Below, one piece after another: positions 1 through 8,415 of a stretch of DNA of 64,000 nucleotides (positions are counted from its first letter, which is position 1; each line of letters opens with the position of its first letter). A model generated the notes under the pieces. It worked only from the letters and a program-made list of their open reading frames with translations, ran no database searches and had not been told where the DNA came from. The DNA comes from Myxococcales bacterium (GTDB lineage Bacteria > Myxococcota_A > Polyangia > Polyangiales > JAFGIB01), in contig JAOUOP010000040.1 in assembly GCA_029880325.1 (NCBI GenBank), positions 1 through 64,000 of the forward strand, read 5' to 3'. Made by a program: the position numbers and the translations under genes.

Positions 1-8
1 CTACGGCG

Positions 9-69
9 CCAGCTGCGGCGTCCGGCCCCCTTGAAATACACGGAGTATTCCGGCGGAGGCCGTCCTTGC
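9..69. repeat. Dispersed intergenic repeat, copy A
   Basis: This stretch contains CCAGCTGCG, then TTGAAATACACGGAGTATTC at 31-50, then CCTTGC at 64-69. A second copy with the same internal spacing lies at 13535-13592. The 39-base core (31-69) matches the other copy at about 30 positions, and AATAC...GTATT forms a small inverted repeat. Each copy lies roughly 50-60 bases after the stop codon of a minus-strand gene, so it may be a 3'-UTR element, a terminator part or a REP-like repeat. Nothing else is seen in bases 1-130. Confidence 0.5.
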
Positions 70-130
70 ATCTGGCATCGTATCGACCCCGATCATCGGC
101 TCAGCACTCCCGCCGAGCACATCTAGCGGT

Positions 131-1489
131 TCAGAGCGCCTGCTGCGCGTTGTGCACCACCGCCTCCACTTCCGTGCGCATGGCGTGCAGGCTCTCGGGG
201 CTTTCGGCCTCGAAGCGCAAGACCAGCGCCGGCTGGGTGTTGGAAGCGCGCACCAGGCCCCAGCCGTCCTCGAAGCGGATGCGTGCGCCGTCCACGTCCA
301 GAACGTCATGGCTGCTCTTGTAGTGACTGAGCACCCGGTCGACGATCTTGAACTTGCTCTCGTCGCTGCACTCCACCCGCAACTCGGGCGTGGCGTGTGT
401 CTGGGGCACATCTTCGAGCAGAGTCGACAGTGATTGGCCACTTTCAGCTACAATCTCGAGCACGCGCAGGGCGGCGTAGACGGCATCGTCGAAGCCGAAG
501 TAGCGATCGGCGAAGAAGATGTGGCCGCTCATCTCCCCGGCCAAGAGTGCGCTTTCCTCTTTCATCTTCTTTTTGATCAGGGAATGCCCAGTCTTCCAGA
601 TGATGGGGCGGCCGCCGCGTTCGGCGATGTCGTCGTAGAGCGTCTGCGAGCACTTGACCTCGCCCAAAATCGCTGCGCCAGGATGCCGCGCCAGGATGTG
701 TCGCGACAGGAGGATCATCAGGCGGTCGCCCCAGACCACCGTGCCGCGCTCGTCGATGAGGCCGATGCGGTCGGCGTCGCCGTCGAGGGCGATGCCCAAC
801 TCCAGACCGTCCTGGGCAATGCGCTGCTTCAGCGCTTCGAGGTTCTCGGGCTGCGATGGGTCGGGGTGGTGATTTGGAAAGTTGCCGTCCATCTCACAGA
901 ACATGGCCACCGGATCGAGACCGAGCTCGCGCATGGCTGAAAGCGCGACGGGGCCACCGGCGCCGTTGCCGGCGTCGACTGCGAAACGCAGATCGCTACG
1001 CGCGAACTGAAAGTTGCCTCGCATGTAGCCGCGGTAGGCCGGCAGCGGGTCAAGTCTTTCGGAGTGGCCGCCGCCGGGCAGCTCGAAGTCGCGCTTTTCG
1101 ATCAGCTCGCGCAGCTGTCGGATTTCGTCTCCGGCCAGGGTCTGCTTGCCGCTCATGATCTTGAAGCCATTGTCCTGGGGGGGATTGTGGCTTCCTGTGA
1201 TTTGAACGCCGCCGTCGAGGTCTGCGTGAAAGACGGTGAAGTAGACCATGGGCGTCGGACCCACGCCGATGTCCACCAAGTCGGTGCCGGTCTCCAACAA
1301 GCCCTCCCGCAGCCGCGCGTGGAGCCGATCGGAACTCAACCGGCAGTCACGGCCCAGGGCGATCCGCTGCTGTCCTCTGCGTCGGAGCAGCGTGCCGATG
1401 GCGCGCCCCAGGTCGCGGGTGAAGTCGTCGCCGAGGTCGCGGTTGGCGACCCCACGGATGTCGTATTCGCGGAAAACGAGCGGGTTCAT
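131..1489 (-). CDS. manB: Phosphomannomutase/phosphoglucomutase
   Basis: This enzyme interconverts hexose 6- and 1-phosphates and would supply mannose-1-phosphate for GDP-mannose and surface polysaccharide. The 452-residue length fits the AlgC/ManB family. Visible motifs in order are the N-terminal FREYDIRG, the phosphoserine loop TGSHNP (Ser about 100), the metal-binding DGDADR (about 236-241), the sugar loop GEMSGH and the C-terminal phosphate-binding RASNTQP. The ATG giving MNPLVFREYDIRG was preferred over an ATG two codons upstream because it matches the usual family start and has GGA about six bases before it. It lies 12 bases after the manC stop and forms one unit with manC and uppP. 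AlgC-like dual specificity (PMM and PGM) is probable but cannot be decided here. Confidence 0.9.
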   Translation of the reverse strand: MNPLVFREYDIRGVANRDLGDDFTRDLGRAIGTLLRRRGQQRIALGRDCRLSSDRLHARLREGLLETGTDLVDIGVGPTPMVYFTVFHADLDGGVQITGSHNPPQDNGFKIMSGKQTLAGDEIRQLRELIEKRDFELPGGGHSERLDPLPAYRGYMRGNFQFARSDLRFAVDAGNGAGGPVALSAMRELGLDPVAMFCEMDGNFPNHHPDPSQPENLEALKQRIAQDGLELGIALDGDADRIGLIDERGTVVWGDRLMILLSRHILARHPGAAILGEVKCSQTLYDDIAERGGRPIIWKTGHSLIKKKMKEESALLAGEMSGHIFFADRYFGFDDAVYAALRVLEIVAESGQSLSTLLEDVPQTHATPELRVECSDESKFKIVDRVLSHYKSSHDVLDVDGARIRFEDGWGLVRASNTQPALVLRFEAESPESLHAMRTEVEAVVHNAQQAL

Positions 1490-1501
1490 CAGCATTCCAG
1501 A

Positions 1502-2575
1502 TTAGAGAAAACGGGTCTTGTCTCGGGCCTTGAGTTCATCGAGCACACGGCGCACCTGCTGGGCGCGCTCGCGCGGCATCACCAGCAGTGCATCGGGCGT
1601 GTCGACCACCACCAGATCCTCGACGCCGAGCAACGCCACCAACTTGCCCTCGGGCGCGCTCACGTAGGAGCCGCTGGCGTCCAGCGCCAGCATTTCGCCG
1701 CCGCCGCAGCCGTTGTCGTCGCCATCGCGCTGCGATAGCTGCCAGGCGGCACTCCAGCTGCCCACGTCATCCCAGCCGAAGCTGCCCGGCACCACCAGGA
1801 TGTCGTCGGCCCGTTCCATCACGCCGTAGTCGATGGAAACCGAGGGCAGAGAAGCGTAGGAATCATGCACGAAGCCCTCTTCTTCGCCGCGGCGCGCCGC
1901 CTCGTCGCACTCGACCACCCAGCGTGCGAGCTGGGGCAGGTGCGCTTCGATGGCCGTGAGCATCGAAGCGGCGCTGAAGAAGAACATGCCGCTATTCCAG
2001 AGGTAGTCGCCCGAGGCGAAGAAGTGCTCTGCGCGTTCGGCATCGGGCTTTTCGACAAAGGCCACCACGCGCCGGGCGCCGTCGCCGCATTGCTCGCCGA
2101 CCTGCACGTAGCCATAGCCGGTTTCGGGCCGGTTGGGGGTGATGCCGACGGTGACCAGCGCGCCGCCTTCGGCCACCCCAAGCGCGCGCTGCAGCACGGC
2201 CTCGAAGGCCTGCTCGTCGCCGACATGGGGGTCGGCGGGCAGCACGGCGAGTACCGCCTGCGGGTCGCGGCGCCGGGCGTGGGCGATGGCCCAGGCGATA
2301 CAGGGCGCGGTGTTGCGGCCCTGGGGCTCGAGCAGGAGATTTTCGGCTGGCAGCGCCGGCAGCTGCGCCCGCGTGGTTTCGGCGTGGCGCGCCGAGGTCA
2401 CCACCAGCACCTGTGTGGCGCCGACCACGGCGGCCGCGCGTCGCACGCTGGCTTGCAGCAGCGTTTCGTCTCCGCCCGAAAGCGACAGGAACTGCTTTGG
2501 ATGGGCAGCCCGGGAGGCGGGCCAGAAGCGGGTGCCGGAGCCACCGGCCATGATTACGGCGAAGCGTTGGGACAT
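1502..2575 (-). CDS. manC: Mannose-1-phosphate guanylyltransferase
   Basis: This enzyme forms GDP-mannose from mannose-1-phosphate and GTP. The 357-residue protein opens with the nucleotidyltransferase signature MAGGSGTRFWPASR. It continues with FVEKPD, NSGMFFF and SIDYGVMERAD, all typical of the family. It is the short monofunctional form and lacks the C-terminal isomerase domain of about 480-residue bifunctional ManC proteins. The reading frame is open far upstream, but the ATG at MSQRFAVIMAGG is the natural start because the nucleotide-binding loop must be near the N terminus. It sits between uppP (56-base gap) and manB (12-base gap), so the three genes probably form an envelope-polysaccharide precursor operon. 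Confidence 0.92.
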   Translation of the reverse strand: MSQRFAVIMAGGSGTRFWPASRAAHPKQFLSLSGGDETLLQASVRRAAAVVGATQVLVVTSARHAETTRAQLPALPAENLLLEPQGRNTAPCIAWAIAHARRRDPQAVLAVLPADPHVGDEQAFEAVLQRALGVAEGGALVTVGITPNRPETGYGYVQVGEQCGDGARRVVAFVEKPDAERAEHFFASGDYLWNSGMFFFSAASMLTAIEAHLPQLARWVVECDEAARRGEEEGFVHDSYASLPSVSIDYGVMERADDILVVPGSFGWDDVGSWSAAWQLSQRDGDDNGCGGGEMLALDASGSYVSAPEGKLVALLGVEDLVVVDTPDALLVMPRERAQQVRRVLDELKARDKTRFL

Positions 2576-2631
2576 CGTTTTGAACCCGTGGTCGGGCGCG
2601 TGCGTGACTTGGGAGCGTGGCCGGATGGTCT

Positions 2632-3447
2632 TCAGCCGGGCCGCAGCACATCCCACAGCAGCATCGCGGCGCCCAGTGGTACCAGGTACCACGCGAAAAG
2701 CCAGAAGTGGCCGCGCCGCAGCAAGCCGCCCAGCAGGCGCAGGGAGGCGTAGCCGACGCCGACCGTGACGGCGGCGGCCAGCCAGGCGGTTGCGCTCAGG
2801 CTCGCGAGCACCTGGGGATCGCCGAGTTCCAGCAGCGTTGCGCCCGCGATCACCGGAATTGACAGCAAAAAGGAGAAGCGGAAGGCGGCGGGCGCATCCA
2901 TGCCCAGGGCCATGGCGCTGGCGATGGTGATGCCACTTCGGCTGACCCCCGGCAGCACCGCGATGCCCTGGGCGATGCCCACCAGCAGCGCTGCCGCCGC
3001 CCCCAGCTCGCCGCCGCCACCGCGGCGCCCGCGGGTGCTGACCACCAGCGCCGCCGAGGCCAAAAAACCGAGGCCGACCACCAGCGGACGTCGGGTGAGG
3101 GCCTCCATCTGGGACTCCAGGGCCAGGCCGATGGCGGCCGTAGGCGCGCATGCGAGCACCAAGTTGCGCAGCTGCAAGCCATCGGGTGTTTGCAAAAAGG
3201 CGCCAGGCGCCCGCAGGCCCCGTAGGGTCTCGAGGGTCAGTGTTCCCAGCTCGCGCCGAAAGACGGCGACCGTGGCCAGCAGGGTGCCGGTGTGGAGCAG
3301 CACCGTCAGGCTCAGTGACATCTCGGGCAGCGTGAAAAGCAGCCCACAGACGGCCAAATGCCCGCTGCTGGAGACCGGGAGAAACTCGGTCACCCCCTGC
3401 AGCAGGCCCAGGCCCAGGGCCACGGGGGTGTCGGGTGCTGCGTCCAT
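2632..3447 (-). CDS. uppP: Undecaprenyl-diphosphatase (BacA/UppP)
   Basis: This integral membrane phosphatase recycles undecaprenyl diphosphate to the monophosphate lipid carrier used for peptidoglycan and surface-glycan assembly. The 271-residue length matches the family. The first catalytic motif reads QGVTEFLPVSSSGH, which fits the (E/Q)xxxE rule with Gln in first position. The second reads PGVSRSGIT. Several hydrophobic segments follow. The start at MDAAPDTPVALGLGLLQG is chosen because the upstream in-frame stretch is Pro/Arg-rich and non-hydrophobic, and this start gives the usual length. It heads the uppP-manC-manB unit and is divergent from the EI24-like gene about 100 bases away. Confidence 0.92.
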   Translation of the reverse strand: MDAAPDTPVALGLGLLQGVTEFLPVSSSGHLAVCGLLFTLPEMSLSLTVLLHTGTLLATVAVFRRELGTLTLETLRGLRAPGAFLQTPDGLQLRNLVLACAPTAAIGLALESQMEALTRRPLVVGLGFLASAALVVSTRGRRGGGGELGAAAALLVGIAQGIAVLPGVSRSGITIASAMALGMDAPAAFRFSFLLSIPVIAGATLLELGDPQVLASLSATAWLAAAVTVGVGYASLRLLGGLLRRGHFWLFAWYLVPLGAAMLLWDVLRPG

Positions 3448-3551
3448 CAGGCCGGCGGGGTTGGGGGGCGTCAGCGAAGCGCGGACGTCGGTGCCACGAA
3501 AAGTCGGCTCCGGGGTAGGCTTTCTCGTCCATCCGGTCAAGATTCGAGGCG

Positions 3552-4445
3552 ATGGCAGCCATCGAATCCGCCACGGGCCCCGAAGCCGGGGCCCGCCCCA
3601 AGCCCCCGGGCTTCTTCCGGGCTTTCAGCTACCCGTTTCGCGGTGCGCGTTTCGTCTACCGGGAGCATCCGGGGCTGGCCCGCTACTGGCTCCCGCCGCT
3701 GCTGTTGACGACGGCGGCGCTGGTGGCCGTGACCTGGGCTGCGCTGCACTACCGCGCCGACCTGATGCAGGCGATCTGGCCCGCCGAGCCGGGCGGCGAG
3801 GGCCTGTGGGCCTGGCTGGTTGGGGCCCTACACGGCCTGCTGCAGTGGCTGTTGGCGCTGGGGCTGATCGTGGCGGGTTTCGTCGTCGTGGCCCTCAGCA
3901 CGTCGCTGCTGGCGGCACCCTTCAACGATGCCCTGAGCGAGGCCGTGGAGCGCATCGCCACCGGTCGCAGCGCACCGCCGGCCTCCCTGCGGCGCTTTGT
4001 CGGCGATCTGGGAAGGACCCTGCGCATCGAGCTGGTGAAGCTCGCCGTCTTCCTGGCCCTGATGCTGCCGCTGCTGCTGGTCAGTCTGCTCGTGCCGGGG
4101 GTGGGCCCCCTGGTCTACACGGTCGTCGGCAGCCTGCTGACAGCCTATTTTTTCGCCTTCGATTACGTCGACTGGCCCGCTTCGCGGCGCGGCCTGGGCA
4201 CCCGCGCGCGGCTACGGGTGGCCACCCGCCACCCGATGACGATGCTCGGGCTGGGGCTCGGGGTATGGGCTTTCCTGTATGTGCCCCTACTCAACCTACT
4301 TTTTATGCCCGGCGCCGTCGCCGGGGGAACTCTGCTGTTCCTGGAGCTGTGGCCCGATGGGCTTGACGGGTCCGACCCTAGGGGCAAGGGTGAACAAAGT
4401 CGTACCGATGCCCGTCACAGCGGCAACGATGAGGGCAACCCTTGA
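3552..4445 (+). CDS. EI24/CysZ-like integral membrane protein
   Basis: This 297-residue polytopic membrane protein resembles the EI24 domain family, which includes the sulfate transporter CysZ and many uncharacterised bacterial relatives. After a short polar N terminus, the segment GFFRAFSYPFRGARFVYRE is typical of the family entry. About five hydrophobic segments follow, including one near VYTVVGSLLTAYFFAFDYVDWP and a last one near the C terminus. The tail (about 265-297) is charged and probably cytoplasmic. No cysteine-assimilation genes are nearby, so sulfate transport should not be assumed. It is divergent from uppP. The substrate is unknown. Confidence 0.7.
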   Translation: MAAIESATGPEAGARPKPPGFFRAFSYPFRGARFVYREHPGLARYWLPPLLLTTAALVAVTWAALHYRADLMQAIWPAEPGGEGLWAWLVGALHGLLQWLLALGLIVAGFVVVALSTSLLAAPFNDALSEAVERIATGRSAPPASLRRFVGDLGRTLRIELVKLAVFLALMLPLLLVSLLVPGVGPLVYTVVGSLLTAYFFAFDYVDWPASRRGLGTRARLRVATRHPMTMLGLGLGVWAFLYVPLLNLLFMPGAVAGGTLLFLELWPDGLDGSDPRGKGEQSRTDARHSGNDEGNP

Positions 4446-4470
4446 GCGCGTTGTCCACATAGTCTACTGT

Positions 4471-4484
4471 ACCTACTTGTAGGT
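4471..4484. promoter_or_regulatory. Inverted repeat upstream of the exported basic protein
   Basis: ACCTAC and GTAGGT form a perfect 6-bp inverted repeat separated by TT, about 35 bases before the next start codon. Flanking bases (TGT before, GTAC after) extend the symmetry imperfectly. The position suits an operator or the 5' end of the mRNA. A chance palindrome of this size is quite possible. Confidence 0.25.
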
Positions 4485-4519
4485 GTACGGGAAGTTCACG
4501 CTCCCGATTGGAGGACATG

Positions 4520-5500
4520 ATGAAGCGCGTTTTGCTGGGAATTTTATCGGCCTTCTTGGTCCTGGGGCTCGCTGTGGCCGACGCCGACGCCCAGCGCAAG
4601 AAGAAGAAAAAGGGGGGCAAAAAGAAGGACAAGGTCCCGATCAGCCAGAACATCGCCAAGTCCATGGGCAAGCTCCAGTGGGGCATGTCCAAGGCCAAGG
4701 TGGTCAAGCTGATGAAGGAAGAGGTCAAGGAGCGCTATCGCCCCCTGATCAGCAAGACCCACGACGCCGTCGAGGAGGACCGTCTGCGCCGCCAGGCCAA
4801 GGCCGAGCTGCAGCGCATCAAGGACGGCTACGTCGAGTTCGAGGGCCGTTCCACCGGCTGGGACGTCAGCTTCCTGAAGGGCGAGTTCACCCACAACAAC
4901 GACGAGGCCATGCTCGTCACGCGCGACGGAAATTCCCAGAATTTCTATTTTTTCATCGGTGGCCGTTTGTGGAAATGGTACAAAGCCTTCGACGCGTCGG
5001 TTTTCCCGGCCAATAACTTCAACGCCTTCGCGGGCGCCGTTCAGCACCGCTTTGGGGACGGAAAAGTCGTCGAGGCCGAGCTGCGGCCCGGCGAGGCGCG
5101 CAAGTGGCTCGAGTGGCAGGACGAAAACAGCCGCTTGCGGGCCATCGATCAGACCGGCTTCTACGGCTTCTACTGCCTGGTCTTTGAGGACAAGGCGACG
5201 GTGGCGAAGTTGGCGAGTCTGCGTAGCAACCGGAGCGACAGCGGGCCCAAGACCCACGCACTGGTCGAGGCGGTGACCGGCGCCCGCGACGCGGAAGAGG
5301 CCGACGACTCACCCAACGTGGTCGACCGTCTGACCGGCCGCATCCGCGCCCGCGAAGACGCGCCCGAGCCGACCAGCAGCGGCAAGGCGAGCGGGGGCAA
5401 GAAGGGCCGAGGCCGCAGCAGCTCCTCCTCTTCCTCCTCCTCGAGTGGCGGCAGCCCCGTCGATTCCAGTGACGACCCGCTGCAGGGCCTGGGACTGTAG
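4520..5500 (+). CDS. Exported basic protein of unknown function
   Basis: This 326-residue protein is not recognised. A signal peptide is visible: MKRVLLG, then a hydrophobic run, with probable cleavage after ADA. It is followed at once by a very basic stretch (RKKKKKGGKKKDK). The central part has many aromatic residues (for example SQNFYFFIGGRLWKWYKAF) and looks like a folded domain. The C-terminal 70 residues are low complexity, with a run of about ten Ser encoded largely by TCC/TCT codons. The second of two adjacent ATG codons is taken as start because GGAGG at 4510-4514 lies five bases before it. A periplasmic or outer-membrane site is likely from the signal peptide. Confidence 0.75.
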   Translation: MKRVLLGILSAFLVLGLAVADADAQRKKKKKGGKKKDKVPISQNIAKSMGKLQWGMSKAKVVKLMKEEVKERYRPLISKTHDAVEEDRLRRQAKAELQRIKDGYVEFEGRSTGWDVSFLKGEFTHNNDEAMLVTRDGNSQNFYFFIGGRLWKWYKAFDASVFPANNFNAFAGAVQHRFGDGKVVEAELRPGEARKWLEWQDENSRLRAIDQTGFYGFYCLVFEDKATVAKLASLRSNRSDSGPKTHALVEAVTGARDAEEADDSPNVVDRLTGRIRAREDAPEPTSSGKASGGKKGRGRSSSSSSSSSSGGSPVDSSDDPLQGLGL

Positions 5501-5514
5501 TCGCGCAACCCGAC

Positions 5515-5542
5515 GGGCTCGCCGCCGTCCCGCGGCGGGCCC
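5515..5542. terminator. GC-rich hairpin after the exported basic protein
   Basis: GGGCTCGCC and GGCGGGCCC form a 9-bp stem with one G-U pair and a 10-base loop, beginning 14 bases after the stop codon. No T-run follows, so it may be a weak or Rho-assisted terminator rather than a classical one. Confidence 0.3.
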
Positions 5543-5571
5543 GGATGGGGAGGCTTCGGGGGAAGCGTTTC

Positions 5572-5607
5572 GGGGCGTTGGGGACGGGGCGTTGGGGACG
5601 GGGCGGG
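5572..5607 (+). repeat. G-quadruplex-type G-run array between convergent genes
   Basis: Five GGGG runs start at 5572, 5580, 5586, 5594 and 5600, separated by loops of 4, 2, 4 and 2 bases. This is a tandem 14-base repeat (GGGGCGTTGGGGAC) present about 2.5 times. It satisfies the canonical G-quadruplex pattern on the plus strand. It lies between two convergent genes, so it may shape transcript ends. Bases 5501-5772 hold no credible gene. Confidence 0.6.
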
Positions 5608-5772
5608 CTCGTGCACGGGCCGAGCGGCCCGTTGCAGGTTTGCGAGGGGGACCGCGAACCGACGCACTGAGACCGCACGGAGCGGGCACCCGTGGGCCCG
5701 CTGACACGGCGCGCGCGCCCGTGGGCGGCGCAGTCGGGCCGACCGCCTTTGGGGGTTGCGGCGCGTGGCTCC

Positions 5773-6009
5773 TCAGACGGCGGGGCCGAAGCGCACTTCG
5801 ACGCGAACGTTCACGCCGAGGGCCCGGCGCAGGGCCGGCTCGATCACGCTTGTCACGGTGTAGGAAGATCCGGGGCAGCCGGCGCAGGTGCCACTGAGCC
5901 GCACGACCACCAATTCCCTGCTGACGTCGAGCAGATCGATGGCGCCCCCGTCGGCTTCGAGGAGTGGACGCACGTAGGTCTCGATCACGGCTTGGGCCTG
6001 CTCATGCAC
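5773..6009 (-). CDS. NifU C-terminal-domain Fe-S scaffold/carrier protein
   Basis: This 78-residue protein is a stand-alone NifU-like C-terminal (Nfu) domain. It contains the typical LLEADGGAIDLLDV segment and the CxxC pair in SGTCAGCPGSS that binds a bridging Fe-S cluster between two monomers. It would carry or assemble Fe-S clusters in the cytoplasm. The start is GTG, and no in-frame ATG lies close by. It is convergent with the preceding exported protein. No isc, suf or nif genes are nearby, so the client is unknown. Confidence 0.85.
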   Translation of the reverse strand: MHEQAQAVIETYVRPLLEADGGAIDLLDVSRELVVVRLSGTCAGCPGSSYTVTSVIEPALRRALGVNVRVEVRFGPAV

Positions 6010-6060
6010 CCACCCAGGGTAGCGGAAAACGCAGGTCCTGGGCGGACAATCCGCCCAAAC

Positions 6061-6096
6061 GAAAAACCGGCCGCATCATGGCGATGCGACCGGCTT
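6061..6096 (-). terminator. Rho-independent terminator of the Pro/Ala-rich membrane protein gene
   Basis: Read on the minus strand, a stem of about 12 bp (arms 6067-6077 and 6083-6093, one G-U pair, 5-base loop) is followed by a run of five T (6062-6066). It lies about 45 bases after the stop codon of the minus-strand gene ending at 6142. The form is that of a classical intrinsic terminator. Confidence 0.7.
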
Positions 6097-6141
6097 CGGA
6101 GTGTGCCACGGAGCTTTCGCGGCGTGGCCTGACGCGTGTGC

Positions 6142-7407
6142 TTACTGCTTGAGCGCGGCCACCTTGCCCAGGGCCTGCAGCAGCCGGCCCTGAACCTCCA
6201 CCGTGCGCCCCATGAGGCCGGTGGTGGCGACGATCTCGCCGCGCAGGTCGCCGAAGATCGAGGCCTGGGCGCCCAGCGTGCCCATGCTGCGGGCCTTGTC
6301 GACCACGAGCACGTAGTTGCCGTACTTCTCGGCGAAGTCTTCCTGGCCGATGTAGGCGGTGCGCTCGACCTCGCGGCCGCCATCCTTGGAGGAGACCAAC
6401 ATGACCGGCGCGGCGCCTTCCTCGGGTTCCACGCCCGGCTCGGGCGGCTTCGGCTTCACGATGACGATGCCGCCGGCCAAGGCTTCACCGACCTTGCTCA
6501 CGACCACGCCGTATTGGGTGGTCAGCAGCTCGTCGGTGGCCGCAGCCGACTTGTCGAGGGCTTCGCGCTTGGTCTTGCCGGCGGTCTTGGCGCCGAGCAG
6601 CGCGAACTTGTCCCACAGCAGGTTGATGCCGTTGTAGTACTCGAAGAGGTCGTCGACCGTATTGGTCGGGAAGGCCAGGTAGCGGCGCCGGGAAAATTCA
6701 TTGGCGCCAAAGGGGCGCTCCATGGCGACCAGGGTCTCGATGGCCTTGTAGTCGACCTGGGCGGCCTTGCCCGGTCCGCCGGCCGTTGCGGCTGTGACCT
6801 TCTTGAGCTCTGAGTTGGCCGCGTCCAGGATCTTCGAGACCTCTTGGACCTTGTTGTAGATGTCGACGCCATCGGCGACGGCCATGGTGAACTGCTTGCG
6901 GTCGGCGCTGGTGCTGAAGATGCCGAAGCCGACCACGAAGCCCACCACCAGGCCCACCGACACCAGGATGAGGTTGCGGCTCTTGGCCTTGCGCCCAACC
7001 TCGTCGTCCTTGACCGCTGAGTCGTCGATGACCAGCGTGACCTTTTTCTCGGTGAATGCTGGTGCGGCGGCCACCTCGAAGGGGCTGGCGGCGGCGGGCT
7101 TGGCCGCTGGGGCCGCGGGCTGGGCCGCTGGGGCCGCGGGCTGAGCAAAAGGTGGCGCGGCGACGGCGCCGGGAATGCCAGCCGGTGTACCGCCGATGGC
7201 CGGGGCCGGGAGCCCTCCGAGAGCCGGAGCGGGCAGGCCACCAGGAGCCGGGGTCGCGCCGGGCAGGGGCAGGCCTCCCGGTGGCACCGAGCCGCCTGGG
7301 GGGGCTGCGGCCGGGCCACCGATGCCGCTCTGGCCGGGCGTCACGGTGCGGCCCAGGCGGGCCTTCAGGTTCTTGATGTCGCGGGGTTTCTTGGACGGTG
7401 TTGCCAT
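6142..7407 (-). CDS. Single-pass membrane protein with Pro/Ala/Gly-rich cytoplasmic arm
   Basis: This 421-residue protein is of unknown function. It starts with the basic motif KKPRDIKNLKARLGRT, continues with about 100 residues rich in Gly, Pro and Ala (repeats of the type PAPALGGLPAPAIGG and QPAAPAA), then one transmembrane helix near residues 185-205. The remaining 215 residues form a helical, probably periplasmic, domain. The ATG at MATPSKKPRD is chosen because the longer frame begins with sequence unlike a protein start. Low-complexity cytoplasmic arms of this type recur in this window (genes at 21066-22460 and 38447-40258). It is divergent from trpG and followed by a clear terminator. 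Confidence 0.75.
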   Translation of the reverse strand: MATPSKKPRDIKNLKARLGRTVTPGQSGIGGPAAAPPGGSVPPGGLPLPGATPAPGGLPAPALGGLPAPAIGGTPAGIPGAVAAPPFAQPAAPAAQPAAPAAKPAAASPFEVAAAPAFTEKKVTLVIDDSAVKDDEVGRKAKSRNLILVSVGLVVGFVVGFGIFSTSADRKQFTMAVADGVDIYNKVQEVSKILDAANSELKKVTAATAGGPGKAAQVDYKAIETLVAMERPFGANEFSRRRYLAFPTNTVDDLFEYYNGINLLWDKFALLGAKTAGKTKREALDKSAAATDELLTTQYGVVVSKVGEALAGGIVIVKPKPPEPGVEPEEGAAPVMLVSSKDGGREVERTAYIGQEDFAEKYGNYVLVVDKARSMGTLGAQASIFGDLRGEIVATTGLMGRTVEVQGRLLQALGKVAALKQ

Positions 7408-7812
7408 GCGTTCGGGGCCTTGTTCGTGCGGATGCCCAGGGCAGCTCGAGCGCACCCGCCGGCGCGCTCCGCAAACGTGGTCTGTCCCGGTGATTCCGTA
7501 GGGCTGGCAAGGTATCCGTGGGTCCTCGACGGTGTCAAGCGCACTGCCCACTCGCCGGAAACTACCTTTGCTTTCAAGGCCTTAGACGATTGGCGCGCAA
7601 GCCTTTTCGCAGCCCTTGTGCAATTTTTGGTCACAGCTCGGCACATCGCGGCGCGATGCCCAGAAAAACCCACGTCTCCAGTCATGGACGGTCATGTAGT
7701 GCGATGCCACCGAATCGTCGGGCTGCTCACCGAATTTGCGACGACGAAGGGGTGCGCAAACGAAGGCTTGCCGATCAGGGCGATTCTTGCTTGATTGCAG
7801 CGCTCTGGTGCC
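7408..7812. other. Divergent intergenic region with a palindrome
   Basis: About 400 bases separate the divergently transcribed membrane-protein gene and trpG, so promoters for both are expected here. Base composition is more AT-rich than the coding DNA around it. A perfect 7+1+7 palindrome, CATCGCG-G-CGCGATG, lies at 7644-7658 and could be an operator, though a 14-bp palindrome can occur by chance. No Trp-rich leader peptide or attenuator was recognised. Reading frames here look like noise. Confidence 0.35.
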
Positions 7813-8415
7813 ATGATCCTCGTGATCGACAATTACGACTCCTTTACCTACAACCTCGTCCAGTACCTCGGGGAGCTGGGCGCCGTGGTGGAGGTCCACC
7901 GCAACGACGCGATCGACGTGGCGGGCATCCGAGCCCGGGCGCCCGAAGGCATCCTGCTTTCGCCGGGTCCCGGCACGCCGGACGACGCCGGCGTCACCCT
8001 CGCGGCGATTGCCGCCTTTGCCGGCCATGTGCCGCTTTTGGGCGTTTGCCTCGGGCACCAGGCGATCGCCCAGGCCTTCGGCGGGCAGGTGGTGCGGGCC
8101 CCGCGCCTGATGCACGGCCGCACCTCGCCCATCCATCACGATGGTCGCGGGCTTTTTCGCGGGATTCCGAGTCCCTTCGTGGCCACCCGCTACCACTCCC
8201 TGATCGTCGAGCCAGCCGCGGCCGAGGCAGTGATCGAGCGCAGCGCCTGGACCGAGGAGGGCGAGCTGATGGGGTTGCGCCACCGCGAGCATGCGATCGC
8301 CGGTGTTCAATTTCACCCCGAGTCATTTCTCACCGAGCACGGCCACCGCTTGCTCGGTAATTTCCTCGACCAGCTGCCGCAGCGGGGCGCGGGTCCCGGA
8401 ACGGAGGCCGCATGA
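7813..8415 (+). CDS. trpG: Anthranilate/aminodeoxychorismate synthase glutamine amidotransferase subunit
   Basis: This 200-residue class I amidotransferase supplies ammonia to the TrpE (or PabB) subunit. It opens with MILVIDNYDSFTYNLVQYLG, the family start. It carries LLSPGPGTP, the nucleophile loop GVCLGHQ (Cys79) and the FHPES His/Glu of the triad. The ATG is used rather than an in-frame TTG six codons upstream because of this conserved start. The stop overlaps the trpD start (ATGA), so translation is coupled. TrpG and PabA cannot be told apart by sequence alone, but the trpD-trpC context favours tryptophan synthesis. The usual trpE partner is not adjacent. Confidence 0.92.
   Translation: MILVIDNYDSFTYNLVQYLGELGAVVEVHRNDAIDVAGIRARAPEGILLSPGPGTPDDAGVTLAAIAAFAGHVPLLGVCLGHQAIAQAFGGQVVRAPRLMHGRTSPIHHDGRGLFRGIPSPFVATRYHSLIVEPAAAEAVIERSAWTEEGELMGLRHREHAIAGVQFHPESFLTEHGHRLLGNFLDQLPQRGAGPGTEAA

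Noticed and set aside
1576..3601. A long minus-strand frame joining manC to the uppP region as one 699-residue protein
   Set aside because: The upstream half is an out-of-frame reading of uppP; manC has its natural start at 2575.
7420..7794. Plus-strand 124-residue frame in the trpG upstream region
   Set aside because: There is no Shine-Dalgarno, no domain and no protein-like hydrophobic pattern; it also lacks the Trp codon cluster of a leader peptide.
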